NCBI GenBank assembly: GCA_033807775.1
Contig: CM066313.1
Coordinates: 85,871,484-85,935,483, forward strand
Origin: Saussurea involucrata
Taxonomy: Eukaryota > Streptophyta > Magnoliopsida > Asterales > Asteraceae
Direction: 5' to 3'
Length of the DNA: 64,000 nt
The notes under the pieces are model-generated. The model saw only the letters and a program-made list of their open reading frames with translations, did not search any database and had not been told where the DNA came from. Made by a program: the position numbers and the translations under genes. This document shows, in pieces, positions 10,384 to 21,144 of this stretch (the first letter of the stretch is position 1; each line of letters begins with the position of its first letter).

Positions 10384-10605
10384 TGATAGAACAGCTATCG
10401 ATGGCGTTCATACACACAGAGAATATCCCTGGTGGTTTACTATTTTCATTTCTCAATAATCGTTCCCCCACTCCAACCCAGTATAAAACAAAAAGGGATT
10501 TCAAAACATACTACCCAAAAGAAGGACACGTGGTCCCAACAAGAAAATAGAAAACATTAAAATAAAAGGCTAGCACTATTGAATTTGAAAAACGACGTAG
10601 TATCA
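10384..10605 (-). repeat. 5' LTR of the Gypsy element
   Basis: 222 bp, TGATA...TATCA ends, followed by the duplicated CATCG. It should carry the element's promoter; no clear TATA box was identified. Confidence 0.9.
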
Positions 10606-10610
10606 CATCG

Positions 10611-11355
10611 TCCCTGCTCTCAGGCTCTCAGCGGCTCAGCCTCTCACTCACAGTCAGGGATAACGCCAAAAGAATCAACCGTAAAACCCTTTCCCTCTTT
10701 AATTTAGTGCAAAAGTTCCTCAATTTCTGCTGCAAAAAGTTTTTTGGAAGATTTCGAAACAAAAAGGGAGAATTCCAGTAACAAACGCTACAGAACTTCG
10801 CGTATTGAGGTAATTTGATAGATTTGAGGCAAAAAGTCCACTAATTTGATGTGTTTGTCAGTGATTTGTTTGTCGATCGCATGCAAAAGAACAACTGTAA
10901 CTCTCTTAGTTGTTATCTATGTCTGTTCTGGTTATTGATCATATCGAGATATTGGATATGATCGTCATAGAAGCTTAATTTATATGCTGTCGGTTGATGT
11001 TGCTGTTTTGTTTATGCTTCTTATTGCGATTAATGCAGTAGGTCTTCAAACCCTAGAATTTGATCCATCAATGTTGTAAAGGAAGGATAAATATCAATTT
11101 TGCATATACACTTGGCATAGATATCTAAATTTGTTTCCGTATATGTTAGAGATTCGCTACCGCCCAACTTTTGATGCAAAACCCATCCCTGGAACCTGAT
11201 ACAATCTGTCGATCACCAACCTAAACATTCTCTTTTCTCCACATATCATTCTCTTTTATGGGTTTAACATTTATATATATGGCGAGGCTACTAGTTATTA
11301 AATTACCTTCCAGTGTTAACAAAATCAGTGAGAAACCATAACTAGGTTTCTTTTT
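10611..11355. other. Host sequence right of Gypsy insertion; possible 5'UTR and intron
   Basis: CT-rich leader-like sequence (10611-10700) continuing the sequence left of 5420, followed by a good donor-like TTGAG|GTAATT near 10808 and T-rich intron-like DNA. No protein-coding exon is recognisable before 11360. It could be the interrupted 5' leader of a lost gene or a distant leader of the Aurora gene; neither is shown. Confidence 0.3.
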
Positions 11356-11359
11356 TTTT

Positions 11360-11563
11360 TCATTTCGGTTCGGATCGGGTTCGGGGAAAACCGACGGGTA
11401 ACGGTGAATTTTACCCTTAACGGGTTCACCAACGGGGATCGGGGAAACCGCGTGGACCCGACGGGGTTCCCCGATAACATCCCTGACGGGGATCGGTACG
11501 GTTACGGGGACGGGGATGCTTATCGGTTTCGGGGACGGGGACCCTAAAAACCGGCCCGTTGCC
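11360..11563. mobile_element. GC-rich hAT-type element end
   Basis: Runs of cggggacggggat and 'ggcccgttgccattccta' are the signature of hAT-type termini (GGCAACGGGCC ends). No matching opposite terminus was found nearby, so this is a truncated end. The frames across it are shadows. Confidence 0.4.
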
Positions 11564-11564
11564 A

Positions 11565-11815
11565 TTCCTATTTAAAACTTGTGGTTTTTGTCTCCATGGC
11601 TTATAATTTATTGTTTTTTCGTCCATGGACTAATTCAGAAAATTATAAATTACATGGACTGAAAAAACAATAAATTATAAATATTAAGAACGAAAATAGT
11701 AATGAATTACAAATCATATGTACACAAATCATAATTTCTAAACCCCATAGACCAAAATCGCAACTTTTAACAAACTAAAGAGACTAAAAACGTAATTAAC
11801 TCAAAGTTAAACGAC
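11565..11815. mobile_element. Foldback MITE remnant upstream of the Aurora gene
   Basis: Contains an internal inverted repeat (tttataatttattgtttttt / aaaaaacaataaattataaa) and the block 'gagactaaaaacgtaatt', which matches the ends of MITEs at 15088-15390 and 40243-40570. The proximal part (from about 11727) is the segment present at the start of every unit of the array at 20972-27859. Confidence 0.5.
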
Positions 11816-11920
11816 TGAAAATGAAAATTTAGAACAGTTCAAGGACTATTTTGTAATTTAAAAGAAAAATTCTTGTATTCAAATTCAGAAATTCCCTCCA
11901 CCAATTTCAAACCTCCATCA

Positions 11921-12512
11921 ATGGCTTTCGGATCAGTGAAACGAGATTGGTCTCTTGAAGATTTTGTGATAGGGAAACCCCTCGGCAAGGGCAAATTCGG
12001 CCGAGTCTACCTCGCTCGTGAATCAAAGGTAACAACTACCTTTCACTTTGTACATAATGCAATTACGATTTTATTGGAACTAGGGTTTAATTTCTGCATA
12101 ATTTGATTTGTGTTTTGTTCCAATTAGAGCAAGTATATAGTGTCTTTGAAAGTGATATTCAAAGAGCAGGTTGAAAAGTACAGACTGCAATTACGATTTT
12201 AATGGAATTAGGGTTTAATTCTGTAAAATTTGACTTTTGTTTTATTCAAATTAGAGCAAGTATATAGTGGCTTTGAAAGTGATATTCAAAGAGCAGCTCG
12301 AAAAGTACGGACTGCAACACCAGCTCAAGAGAGAGATGGAGATTCAAAGCAGCCTTCGCCATCCACATGTTCTTAGGCTTTACGGGTGGTTTCACGATGC
12401 CGAAAGAATCTTCTTGATTTTGGAGTATGCTCATGGCGGTGAGCTCTATGGGGAGCTTTGTAGATCTGGTCATCTCTCTGAGAAACAAGCTGCCACTGTA
12501 ATATACCTCTGC

Positions 12513-12548
<36 letters not shown>

Positions 12549-15500
12549 TATTTAGGGGCTGTTTGGCAGTTGTTGAATGGTTTGGTGCCGAATGATTAAG
12601 TGGCTCTTATGATATAGTATAATATGAAGTCTGGTTGTTTGGAAACTATTCAGAATGAACTTAGGGCTCTGAATGGTTAAGGGAGGTCCGAGATACAGAA
12701 TCATTCAGAGGGTTTTAGAACCATTAAGAGGCAGACTCTTTTTTTGCCAAACAAGATTCACCTCTTAACGATTCAGAGGTTGCCTACTTGCCTCTTAATG
12801 GAACTATTAAGAGGTAAACAAACAGCCCTTACACACACTAAGGGGCTGTTTGCAGTTGCTGAATGGTTTGAGGGAGGTCCAAGATACTAAATCATTAAGA
12901 GGATTTTAGAACCATTAAGAGGCAATTTAAAAATTGCCAAGCAAAATTCACTTCTTAGTGATTAAGAGGTTGCTTCTTAATGGAACTATTAAGAGGTAAA
13001 CAAACAACCCCTGAACTAGCTTTCTTTTGTAATTGTTTATTTCAGTTTTGCTTTGACGCTTTGCTATTAAAGAAAAGTAATCTTATTCTGCTGGATTGAG
13101 CTTTCAATTGTATGAATTAGTATTTTAAGTTTAAACTAAGGTGCTTTTTCTGGAATAGAGGTAGTGTAAATAGAATTCCTGGTATGAATTAAGGTGAGGA
13201 TTTTTTATTCTCTTTTTTAGTATCCAATTTTCTGATCTTCATATTGTTGGTGATCTTTAGTACATTGCTAGCCTTACCCAGGCACTAGCATACTGTCATG
13301 AGAAGCATGTGATCCATCGCGATATCAAGCCGGAGAACTTGTTGCTTGATCATGAGGTATGTTAAGATGGCGTTACTTGAACTTGGATTTGTTGTTAGAA
13401 TATTGGCATTGGTCTCGCAATTCTTAGCATTCTTCATTAAAGTAACACTTAGAATTCCTAGGGCCCGTTTGGTTTGATGGAATGTTTTTTGAGGGTGCGT
13501 TTGGTACGCAGACAAAATAGAAATGGACAGAACAGTTGTTCAACGTTTGGTAGACAAAACTGGACAATATAAACATTAGATAAAAAAATAAAAATAAAGA
13601 ATGAATAAAATATAAAATAGAATGTGTATTTGATGTTTTATAAGAGAATTAGACTTTATTTTAAGGTTGTATTGGTAAAACACAAGTCTGCTCCACCTTG
13701 TTTCAGCTTGTTCCATGTGGTGGGGTGGAACATGCCTGTTACGCTGTTCTTGTCTGTTCCACGTAAAAGTCCTGTCAAACATGGGCCAGTGATCACTGCT
13801 CTGTTTTGTTCTGTCGAGTGTGCCAAACGCACCCTGAGGGATTTGGATTTCATGAAAGCATATGGAATTGTGCTGATTTAGAATCTTTGGTGTGTTTGGT
13901 TTGTGGGATTTGGAATGAAATTGAATTTATATCTTAACAATAATAAATAAAAATAAATCATAAAAATATTTAAATTATATTGATATTTATTTATTATTAC
14001 AAAAGTGTTTTTAACATATTTTAAAGCATTATTACAAACAAATCCGACGAAATCCCGTGAAATACCAACTACCCCATGGGATTTCTGAATCCAATGTTCG
14101 TGGGATTTCAATTCCGGACTTTTTTTTAAAACCAAACATGGTATTGTAATGGAACCCAATTTCAAATTCCACCAAATCCCACAAATCAAACGGATCCTTT
14201 ATAAACACAAATATAAAAGATGAAAAGGAAAAACACCATGAATGTTGTTAGAGTCCCACAAATGGTCCATCAAAACCTCTACATAAGGGCTCTAGATTCA
14301 AAGGAGTTCCACTTATTCAAACAAATGTAAATCATGATTTTAAGTGACACCATATATTCGATTGTAGGGTCGATTGAAGATAGCAGACTTTGGGTGGTCT
14401 GTTCAGTCAACAAACAAGAGACACACAATGTGTGGAACATTGGACTATTTAGCACCAGAGATGGTCGAGAATAAAGCTCATGATTATGCAGTCGATAATT
14501 GGACATTAGGAGTTCTTTGCTATGAGTTTCTGTACGGTGTCCCACCTTTTGAGGCAGACAGCCAAGCAGATACGTTTCGAAGGTAAGAAATCTATGCAAC
14601 CACTTTGCTTCTTTCCATTTGTTCATGTAATAGATGAAGGATCGTGTAAGAAGAAGAGTTAAGGTGAGAAGGTAAGAAGGGATCTGGACCCTTGATCACT
14701 TTTAATATCAAACCCACCCATGAACCAAGCTTGAAATGAGGATTGATCCGATGCATCTATGTGCATCTCATCCTATTATGCCTTCAAGAGTGGCTTACCC
14801 TTCTTGCCTTTCTCACCATAACTTTCATTCTCACCGGAACCCAACTCTTTTGTAATTATCAGCTTAATGATGAATGCTTTGCTATCTACTTAGGATTATG
14901 AAGGTTGACCTCACCTTCCCTTCTACACCGTGTGTTTCTGATGAAGCTAAAAATCTCATCACCCGAGTAAGTTATATATTCATTGAAGATTTACGTAGCT
15001 ATATAATAAGGATTATGATCTACATATAGGATATAGATCTCCAAGTCTCTTTACCGTCTCCAACAACTACGCTATAATATAAAAACGACTAAATTACATT
15101 TTTAGTCCCTGAGGTTTGTTGAAAATTTCAAATTTCATCCTCATAGTTTATAATTCATCACATTTTTCGTCGTTGTGATTTAAATTTTATTGCTATTTTC
15201 ATCCCTATGGTAATATGGTTTACAATTCATTTCTATTTTAGTCCTTCATGATTAAAATAAATGTTTTAGCCTCAGGGACGAAAATAGAAATGAATTGCAA
15301 ACCATAAGGACTAAAAGCGAAATTTTAAAACCACAGGGGCGAAATCCGCAATTTTTGCAAACCACAGGGACAAAAAACGTAATTTACTCTAAAAAAATTT
15401 GTCATTTAAGGGAGATTTGTGTTTTAAATCTCTCAAAACTCAGAGAGAAATAGTATTTTATTTCTTTCCTGTAAAAAAGATATACTGAAAATAAATGTTT

Positions 15501-16118
15501 AGGAGAGAGCAATAATGTTTAGATAAATATATAATATTTTAATAATATAATTAGTGTTAGAATTGCTAAAATAGATTAGTTGTTGGAGTTGGATTTAATT
15601 TTTTTTAAAGAATTTGACTTTCATACTCTATTTAAAAAAAATTATAACATAGTTGTTGGAGATGCTCTTAGGAACCCAAAATTGATTAGGAACATGGGAA
15701 CTGCCTACAGCGCGCCACGTTTTCGTTTCCAGGGTGAATACTAATATTAATCATGATTAATGTGTTAATTATCATGAATAATGATGAATAACACATCCAT
15801 ATGAATATGCCATGTGTCATGCAGTGAACGGTTTCCTGTGCTCCTAATCAATCTCCTAATCAATTTCAGGTTCCATGTCTCTGCAGTAGCTATCTAAGGA
15901 TCTATGTTTCCTAGATAAATCTAAAGATCCTTATCCTATATGCAGAGCATATATCTTTATTACTATGCGACTCGGTAGTCTTTTCGTTTTCTATAATATG
16001 ATTTGAACAAATGCAGCTTTTAGTGAAGGACTCTGCGAAAAGGCTACCCCTTCAGGAGATCTTGGAGCATCCGTGGATAATCGTGAATGTTGATCCCAAC
16101 GGTACATGTCCTAAATAG
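11921..16118 (+). CDS. AUR3: Aurora kinase 3-like serine/threonine protein kinase
   Basis: Exons by GT-AG and frame: 11921-12028, 12255-12497, 13261-13356, 14368-14582, 14894-14966, 16017-16118; 278 residues, close to the family length. All kinase motifs are present: glycine loop GKGKFGRV (22-29), ATP lysine in VALKV (K44), HRDIKPEN (D138), DFG (156-158), activation threonine in KRHTMCGT (T169), APE (178-180). The motif [11 protein letters not shown] and the sequence overall match plant Aurora-3 rather than Aurora-1/2. Plant Aurora kinases phosphorylate histone H3 Ser10 and act at centromeres and in spindle and cell-plate events. The short N-terminus before RDWSLEDF is normal for plants. Introns 2 and 3 carry several MITEs. 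Truncated copies of exons 1-2 lie about 9 kb downstream. Probably functional. Confidence 0.93.
12058..12313 (+). repeat. 128-bp tandem duplication making a decoy exon 2 start
   Basis: The end of intron 1 plus the first about 60 bases of exon 2 occur twice in tandem (12058-12186 and 12187-12313). The first copy keeps an acceptor (caattag at 12126) and reads [18 protein letters not shown], then runs into intron-like sequence and stops. Using it would truncate the kinase. The same duplication is in all six truncated array copies, so it predates the array. Confidence 0.85.
12500..12550. repeat. Compound (CT)n(CA)n microsatellite in intron 2
   Basis: Sits a few bases after the exon 2 donor (GTAATATACC). 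The equivalent tract in each array copy has a different length, being longest in copies 1, 3 and 5. Confidence 0.85.
12555..12828. mobile_element. PIF/Harbinger-type MITE in Aurora intron 2
   Basis: Ends GGGGCTGTTTGG and CAAACAGCCC, flanked by TTA on both sides (12552-12554, 12829-12831). A related element is at 40800-41086, and shortened copies are part of every array unit. Confidence 0.7.
12841..13011. mobile_element. Second related MITE in Aurora intron 2
   Basis: Begins AGGGGCTGTTTGCAGTTGC and ends AAACAAACAACCCC; about 170 bp and a shorter cousin of the preceding element. No clear target duplication. It is absent from the array units. Confidence 0.6.
13493..13834. mobile_element. MITE with GGGTGCGTTTGG termini, Aurora intron 3
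   Basis: Terminal inverted repeats GGGTGCGTTTGG and CCAAACGCACCC, flanked on both sides by TGA (13490-13492 and 13835-13837), the 3-bp duplication size of PIF/Harbinger elements. Inverted internal blocks (ggacagaacag / ctgttttgttctgt). No transposase. Confidence 0.8.
13890..14197. mobile_element. MITE with TTTGGTTTGTGGGATTTGG termini, Aurora intron 3
   Basis: The left end and the inverse of CCAAATCCCACAAATCAAAC at the right form inverted repeats of about 25 bp. It has an AT-rich interior and no coding capacity. Confidence 0.7.
15045..15668. mobile_element. MITE split by a second MITE, Aurora intron 5
   Basis: Outer ends 'gtctccaacaacta' (15048) and 'tagttgttggagatg' (15651) are inverted repeats. 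The interior is interrupted by the element at 15088-15390. An 'accatctccaac' type end is also hinted at 16275-16320. Confidence 0.55.
15088..15390. mobile_element. MITE, TTTTTAGTCCC family
   Basis: Ends AAATTACATTTTTAGTCCC and 'gggacaaaaaacgtaattt' in inverted orientation. Same family as 40243-40570, and related to the upstream region of the Aurora gene. Confidence 0.7.
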
Positions 16119-17146
16119 AATTTTCTAGTTTCATCATCCAATGGTTTGTTTCCCTCACATACACATACAGTGTGTCAAGTGACGAACATGCCTATCTTAG
16201 TTTAGTTTAGTTTGGTTTGGTTTGGTTTGATTACTAGTGAAAATGTGTGTAATCTTGTATCCAAGTGATAACTAAGATCATCATCTCTAACAAAATCTCC
16301 AAAATGTAGATTTTGGGTAAAAGTTTGGTTCAAATTGATTCTTGAAAATAAAGTATAGGAGACGTGTAGAGAAATTCTTCAAATTTGGATAACTTCCCAA
16401 AAATATTATCATTAGAGTTTGTTTTATTATATTTTACCATTAGAAAACCTTGAAAGTAAATGTTTAGGAAATAGAATCATCATATTAAATGTATAAATTA
16501 TTTTATATTGTATAATTAATTTTGTAATCTTTAATTTTTTTTTTTTAAATTATTGAAAATAAATGTAATTATATTTTAAAGATTTTTATTTTTTATTTTT
16601 CATATACATTTTAAAATATATATTTCAGACATAAGTTGGATTTAAAATGTAGCATTTTTTAAATTATTAATAAATAAAATGTATTTGACATAATCTGAAA
16701 AAAAAATATTGATGTATTTTTTATTCTTTTTGGGTTTTATTTTAAAAAAGAATATATAATAATACCAAATAAATAAATTTATTTTCAATAGGTAAATGAA
16801 CCCAATTTCTTCAACATTGAACCAAAATACCAAACACCCACCCACCCAGGCCACAGGTGAAGAGGTGATGCCACTCTTCATACCTCAAAAAAGGTTTATA
16901 CAAACTCATCTAAAGAAAGTAAACACTTTACAGAGATCCATTTCATACCCTAATGACACAAGGGTAAAATGGACATTTAGAAAAAGATAAATATAACAGA
17001 GAGCCAACTTAGCTCAAAATATATTTATAGTTCAAGAAAAAACAAAACTAAATCCTAAGACCAGTAGTATCAAGTTTCTTGTTTCCTTTAGTAAACTAAA
17101 CGGCATCCTTTGATGATGATGATCCATGACCTGCAATTTCTATACT
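16119..17146. other. Aurora 3' flank; AT-rich, no gene
   Basis: Presumed 3'UTR and downstream DNA. 16195-16230 is a run of GTTTA/GTTTG repeats. 16480-16780 is strongly AT-rich. No gene is supported. Confidence 0.5.
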
Positions 17147-17452
17147 CTACACATTATGCACACCTTGATCTTCTTCATTTCGTCCATATTCCAATGATTT
17201 CGTGACCGTTTGGTTTCCGGTGTCGAGATTCGAGAACTTGAAGGGCTTCTTGCAGATACAAGTAGAAGGGTATTCATGGAATTCGCCACGACCACCTTTC
17301 ATCTCGTCTGGTTCCCCCAAGAACCCTTGTTGGGATGCTTTCACCTTTTTAGCAAACGTCTCCCATGGCAGTTTCTCCCGTCTAAGAAACAAAGCGTTGA
17401 GCTTTTTCGCGTTTGGCCGAATGGTTCTCTTGTGCCCCATGTACCTCCTTTT
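17147..17452 (-). CDS. Possible last exon or gene fragment, unrecognised
   Basis: On the minus strand an acceptor-like 'cattcttgaaaag' near 17455 is followed by about 100 codons of mixed, non-repetitive composition (…KLNALFLRREKLPWETF…, …FHEYPSTCICKKPFKF…) ending in TAG at 17147. The composition looks more like real coding sequence than its neighbours, and the repeat units at 17461-18340 begin exactly where this frame would meet an intron. I do not recognise the family. It could be the tail of a degraded gene or a captured fragment. A weak further candidate on the same strand lies at 18017-18256. Confidence 0.35.
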   Translation of the reverse strand, partial: KRRYMGHKRTIRPNAKKLNALFLRREKLPWETFAKKVKASQQGFLGEPDEMKGGRGEFHEYPSTCICKKPFKFSNLDTGNQTVTKSLEYGRNEEDQGVHNV

Positions 17453-17460
17453 CAAGAATG

Positions 17461-18340
17461 CCACAAGAAAGAAAATTAATAACCGAATCAATTGTTGAAG
17501 GTAAAAAAGTGCACAACTCAAATGCTGTATTCAGAAAAACAGTTAAATTACATGAGGGCAATTTGGTCATTTTACAGAGGTTAAGTGACCAAACCAAACT
17601 AAACAAACCCGATATATATCATTACCTAGAGGTAGGTCCTGAGGTTAAGAAAGAGAGAAATAATAACCAAATCAATTGTTAAGAGTCAAAAGTGCATAAT
17701 AGTAAAAAATATCTATTCAGAAAAAATAGTAGTAAAATTATGTGATGGTATTTTGGTCATTTTACGGTAGTTACATGACCAACATCGAGCTATTTAAACG
17801 CCTACAAGAAAGAGGTAGTTGGTTCTTTAACAATAACTCAACGAGTAAAAAGTGCATAAACTCAAAAAGATCCATTCAGAAATATAGTGAAATAACATGA
17901 GGGCATTTTGGTTATTTTACAGTAGTTAGAGAAATAGGGGAAGAAAAAGATGAAGGGTAGTTGAGTCTTTGTATGTGTTGTATAGTGAAATTGTAATAAC
18001 AAGTGTTTTGAGGGAGTTAGAGTGGACAGGTGCGATGAGGTTGATAAAAGGGTGTCAATAGGGTGGTAGTGGGTATCGAACTGTGAATGTAATTGTGGGA
18101 GAGTTTCCACCCCTCGAAAGTGGAGAAACCAATAAACATTCCACGGAAACCGTGATTTGATTGAAAATCCTTTAACCAATTGCATCTTCGAGAAGAAAGA
18201 GCTAGTCGGTTCTTTAACAAAAGCTGAATCAATAGTTCTAAGAGTAAAAAGTCCATAAAACTTACAAAGACCTATTCGAAAATTTATTACAAGAGGGCAT
18301 TTTGGTCATTTTACGAATAATTAACTGACCAACGAGGTCT
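17461..18340. repeat. Four diverged copies of a ~140-bp unit
   Basis: Units start near 17461, 17645, 17804 and 18191. Each has, in order, a (g/a)agaaaga block, 'aaaagtgcataa', 'ttcagaaa', and 'gagggcattttggtcatttta' variants. The spacing is irregular and about 250 bp of unrelated sequence (17937-18190) separates units 3 and 4. Divergence is about 20-30% by eye, so the duplications are old. Confidence 0.7.
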
Positions 18341-19106
18341 AACCGTTAAAAATAACCAAACCAAACCAAACATCCCAGTATATCTTTACGCGAAGGGTAG
18401 TCCAAATTCTTACACAACCTCTTTTATTAAGGGTAAAATTGTCATCAGGGCCGTGCCTGGTGCTGGGCAAAGTGGGCGGTGGCCCAGGGCAGCAAAGCCC
18501 AAGAGGGCATCAAAGCCCAACATCCCTTTAGTCCATACTAGGTTCAGTTTATACCTTTTTTTAAAAAAAAAAATTGTAGCCGCTGCCTATCTCCTTCTCG
18601 GCTTCTCTCATCTCTCGATCAGACTTCAGAAATCAGATATTCAGACCGTCGGACGCCGGTTTCTCTCTCGATTGTGCAGGGGCAGTGGGCTCGTAGTCGT
18701 CGATCAGACTTCTTTCTGCGGTTCTGACCGTTTCTCTCGATTGTGCAGCAGTGCAGGGGCAGCAGGGAAGTGGGTTTCATTTGCTTTTCAGATTTTGCTA
18801 CAAATCAGGTGTTTTCCTTCTAGTTCTCACTTCTCATTGATTACTATTTGTCTATTTCAATTTGATTTTGAATATTTGATGTTATTTGCATATTTGGTAA
18901 TTGTTAGAATGTTAGGTTAAAAATGTGCAATTGTGCATAATCTGAGTTCAGTGAGTTGTTATTTCATATTTGTCTATTTGGTACTTGATAGTTGTTAATT
19001 GACTAATTGTTATTTGCATAATCTGAGTTGTTATTTGCCGATTTATGAGAATATGTTATTTGCCTATTTCATTTGGTACATGTGTTACTTGATAAGTGGT
19101 TAAAAA

Positions 19107-19814
19107 ATGTTTCCTAGATCACAACCGTCGGGTGCTCAAAATAGAAAAAGAAAGAAAAAACAAGACGAATTTGCACAATCTTTACAAGGATCGTTAAATA
19201 AATTTCTTGTTAGGCAAGAAAAGCCCATTGAAAGTCCTAGTTCTAATGAAAATGTTAATGAGCCTAATGTTGATGAACCACTTGATGAGCCACGTGTTGA
19301 TGAGCCTAATGTTGATGAACCACTTGTTGATGAGCCTAATGTTGATGAACCTAATGTTGATGAACCACTTGTTGATGAGCCACATGTTGTTGAGCCACCT
19401 TTGAATATTTTTGAGCCAAGTGTTTGGGATAATTTGAATTCAAAAATGAAAGATTTGCTTAAAGAAAAAGGGCCTTTTAGAGAAACTAATATCGATTTTC
19501 CAAAAGATGAACAAAACAGACATTTTTCTTGTTCGCATTATATTCGTAAGCTAGGAAATGGTGATTGCCATGATCGTAAGTGGATGGTTGCCTACAAGAT
19601 ATTGTTGACCGTACCAGTCACGGTAACATCCGCCGAAAGAAGTTTTTCAAAATTAAAGCTATTGAAGTCATATTTGCGGAGTACCATGAGTCAAGAGAGG
19701 CTTAACGGATTAACAATTTTGAGCATCGAAAGTAAGTTTTTAGCAAATGTTGACTATGATAGATTAATTGATGATTTTGCTTCACGACATGCACGAAGAC
19801 AACGATTTAGGTGA
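19107..19814 (+). CDS. Internally deleted hAT transposase (235 aa)
   Basis: N-terminus rich in basic residues ([12 protein letters not shown], residues 12-23), as at the start of zinc-finger MYM/TTF-type hAT transposases. Next come [10 protein letters not shown] repeats (about 50-100), a short TTF-like piece ([14 protein letters not shown]), then the hAT dimerisation domain (about 165-215: [19 protein letters not shown] and [15 protein letters not shown]). The catalytic RNase H core between the two is missing, yet the frame is intact. The product could at most bind or dimerise. The CT-rich upstream leader (18560-18800) is probably the element's own promoter and leader. Confidence 0.85.
   Translation: MFPRSQPSGAQNRKRKKKQDEFAQSLQGSLNKFLVRQEKPIESPSSNENVNEPNVDEPLDEPRVDEPNVDEPLVDEPNVDEPNVDEPLVDEPHVVEPPLNIFEPSVWDNLNSKMKDLLKEKGPFRETNIDFPKDEQNRHFSCSHYIRKLGNGDCHDRKWMVAYKILLTVPVTVTSAERSFSKLKLLKSYLRSTMSQERLNGLTILSIESKFLANVDYDRLIDDFASRHARRQRFR
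19246..19398 (+). repeat. In-frame minisatellite, AATGTTGATGAGCC units
   Basis: About nine imperfect 15/30-bp units encode N/L/H-V-D-E-P. They are in frame with the transposase remnant, so length changes keep the ORF open. Confidence 0.85.
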
Positions 19815-20036
19815 TATTGTATTTGTTTTGTTGTTCGGGGTTTTGGTTTATGTCCCCCTCGTTGTAACTTTTTTTTTTTTAATAATAATCGGCATGGGGA
19901 TGAGCCGCCTAGCTTGACTAGGTTCCAAACCCCTTTAAAAAATCGTGTTCTTAGTTTATTAATTATTATATTAGGGGCATATTTTTTGCAATTCGCCCAG
20001 GGCATCCAAAACCATTGGCACGACCCTGATTGTCAT

Positions 20037-20295
20037 TAACGCAATAATCACACATTTCTAAGAGTGTGCGTAGTGGACATTTATTTTGAGACGGAGAAAG
20101 TACTATAACTAATAGGAAAAGTTCTAGATTCATACCTTCGACTCGCAAAGATTTTTAGTCTTTTCATATTCATCCGGTAAGCTAATGTGACTTGGTAAGC
20201 ACTTACCCGGATAAACGTTTTGTAAATGACCCTAAGTACTAAATTAATGTTTCACTCATATTTTATTTGGCTCCAAAATAGTACTTGAATTTTGA
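20037..20295. other. Short intergenic stretch, no gene
   Basis: No gene or repeat recognised. Confidence 0.4.
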
Positions 20296-20949
20296 GATGG
20301 ACAAACACGTCTGACCTGGTCCGTCCTGCTAGAAGCCCGAAGCCCAGCCCGCATAAAGCCCGACATGGCTCGCCTAAAGACGAGGCCTGGTATTTGGAAG
20401 TTTTGTCGGCCTGACCCAAAGCCCGATTGTAGCTCGAACCCAAGCCCGGCCCGGCCCGTTTCGAATTTGAAAATTTGGTCGTTATATAACGATTATATGA
20501 CCGTTTTGATGATTCGTGACCATTTTTTTGGTTTTTAATACTTCCTCAACACTATAAATAGGAAAGTTGGTGTATGGGGTTACATACCAAGTTACAGAAC
20601 GCAAAAAACACAATTTTCGATTTTTCGCTAGCTCGTGTTCGTTTTTCGTAACTTCTCAATCTCTCAATTCTTCCATTTTTCGCTCAAAATGGCCGGTGGT
20701 GATTCATCAAACTAACAAATTATAATAAAACGTATTTTTAAGTATATTTGAGAGACTCAGTTACGCATTTTTAAGTGTGTTAGATAATTAGAATAATATT
20801 TATAAATTTTAAAAATTGTGAAGGCCCGATTAAAGCCCGACCTGAAATCCCGGTTTTATAAAAGCCTAAGCGAACCCGTATATTGTAACAGTGTTTCGGA
20901 CCGGTTCATCACGAGGCCCGGCCTGGCCCGATTTTTTGGCCAACTCGAA
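20296..20949. mobile_element. hAT-type non-autonomous element with promoter remnant
   Basis: GC-rich ends (aagcccggcccggcccg at 20431-20460; gaggcccggcctggcccg at 20913-20932) with ATGGACAAA-like and GTTGGCCAAA-like termini in opposite orientation. Inside, a TATAAATA box (20553-20560) and the leader 'cataccaagttacagaacgc' are followed by ATG and only eight codons before a stop. The same TATA and leader occur inverted near 44790-44851 in the element at 44018-45122, so both derive from one family. No TSD found. Confidence 0.6.
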
Positions 20950-21144
20950 TTGACGTAAAAATGATTTAGGGCACATAGACCAAAAATCGCAACTTTTAAC
21001 AAACTAAAGAGACTAAAAACGTAATTTACTCAAAGTTAAACGACTGAAAATGAAAATCTAGAACAGTTCAAGGAGTATTTTGTAATATACAAGAGAAATT
21101 CTTGTACTCAAATTCATCCCTCCACTAATTTCAAACCTCCATCA

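Larger units (their letters stand above)
5421..10605 (-). mobile_element. Ty3/Gypsy chromovirus (compact, Reina-like), near intact
   Basis: Complete 5.19-kb LTR retrotransposon on the minus strand. It has two LTRs of 229 and 222 bp beginning TGATA and ending TATCA, a primer binding site, a polypurine tract, one long gag-pol frame, an integrase tail with a chromodomain, and flanking 5-bp duplications CATCG (5416-5420 and 10606-10610). The LTRs differ by two substitutions and one 7-bp indel, so the insertion is recent. Small size, short LTRs and an integrase C-terminal chromodomain point to the Reina-type chromoviruses; the clade is inferred from size and motifs. Confidence 0.9.
18446..20028 (+). 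mobile_element. hAT element, internally deleted, with 8-bp duplication
   Basis: Ends CAGGGCCGTGCC and GGCACGACCCTG, flanked by perfect ATTGTCAT duplications (18438-18445, 20029-20036). It carries one open frame that fuses the N- and C-terminal parts of an hAT transposase. The length of 1.58 kb compares with several kb for autonomous relatives, so the middle is missing. Confidence 0.93.
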
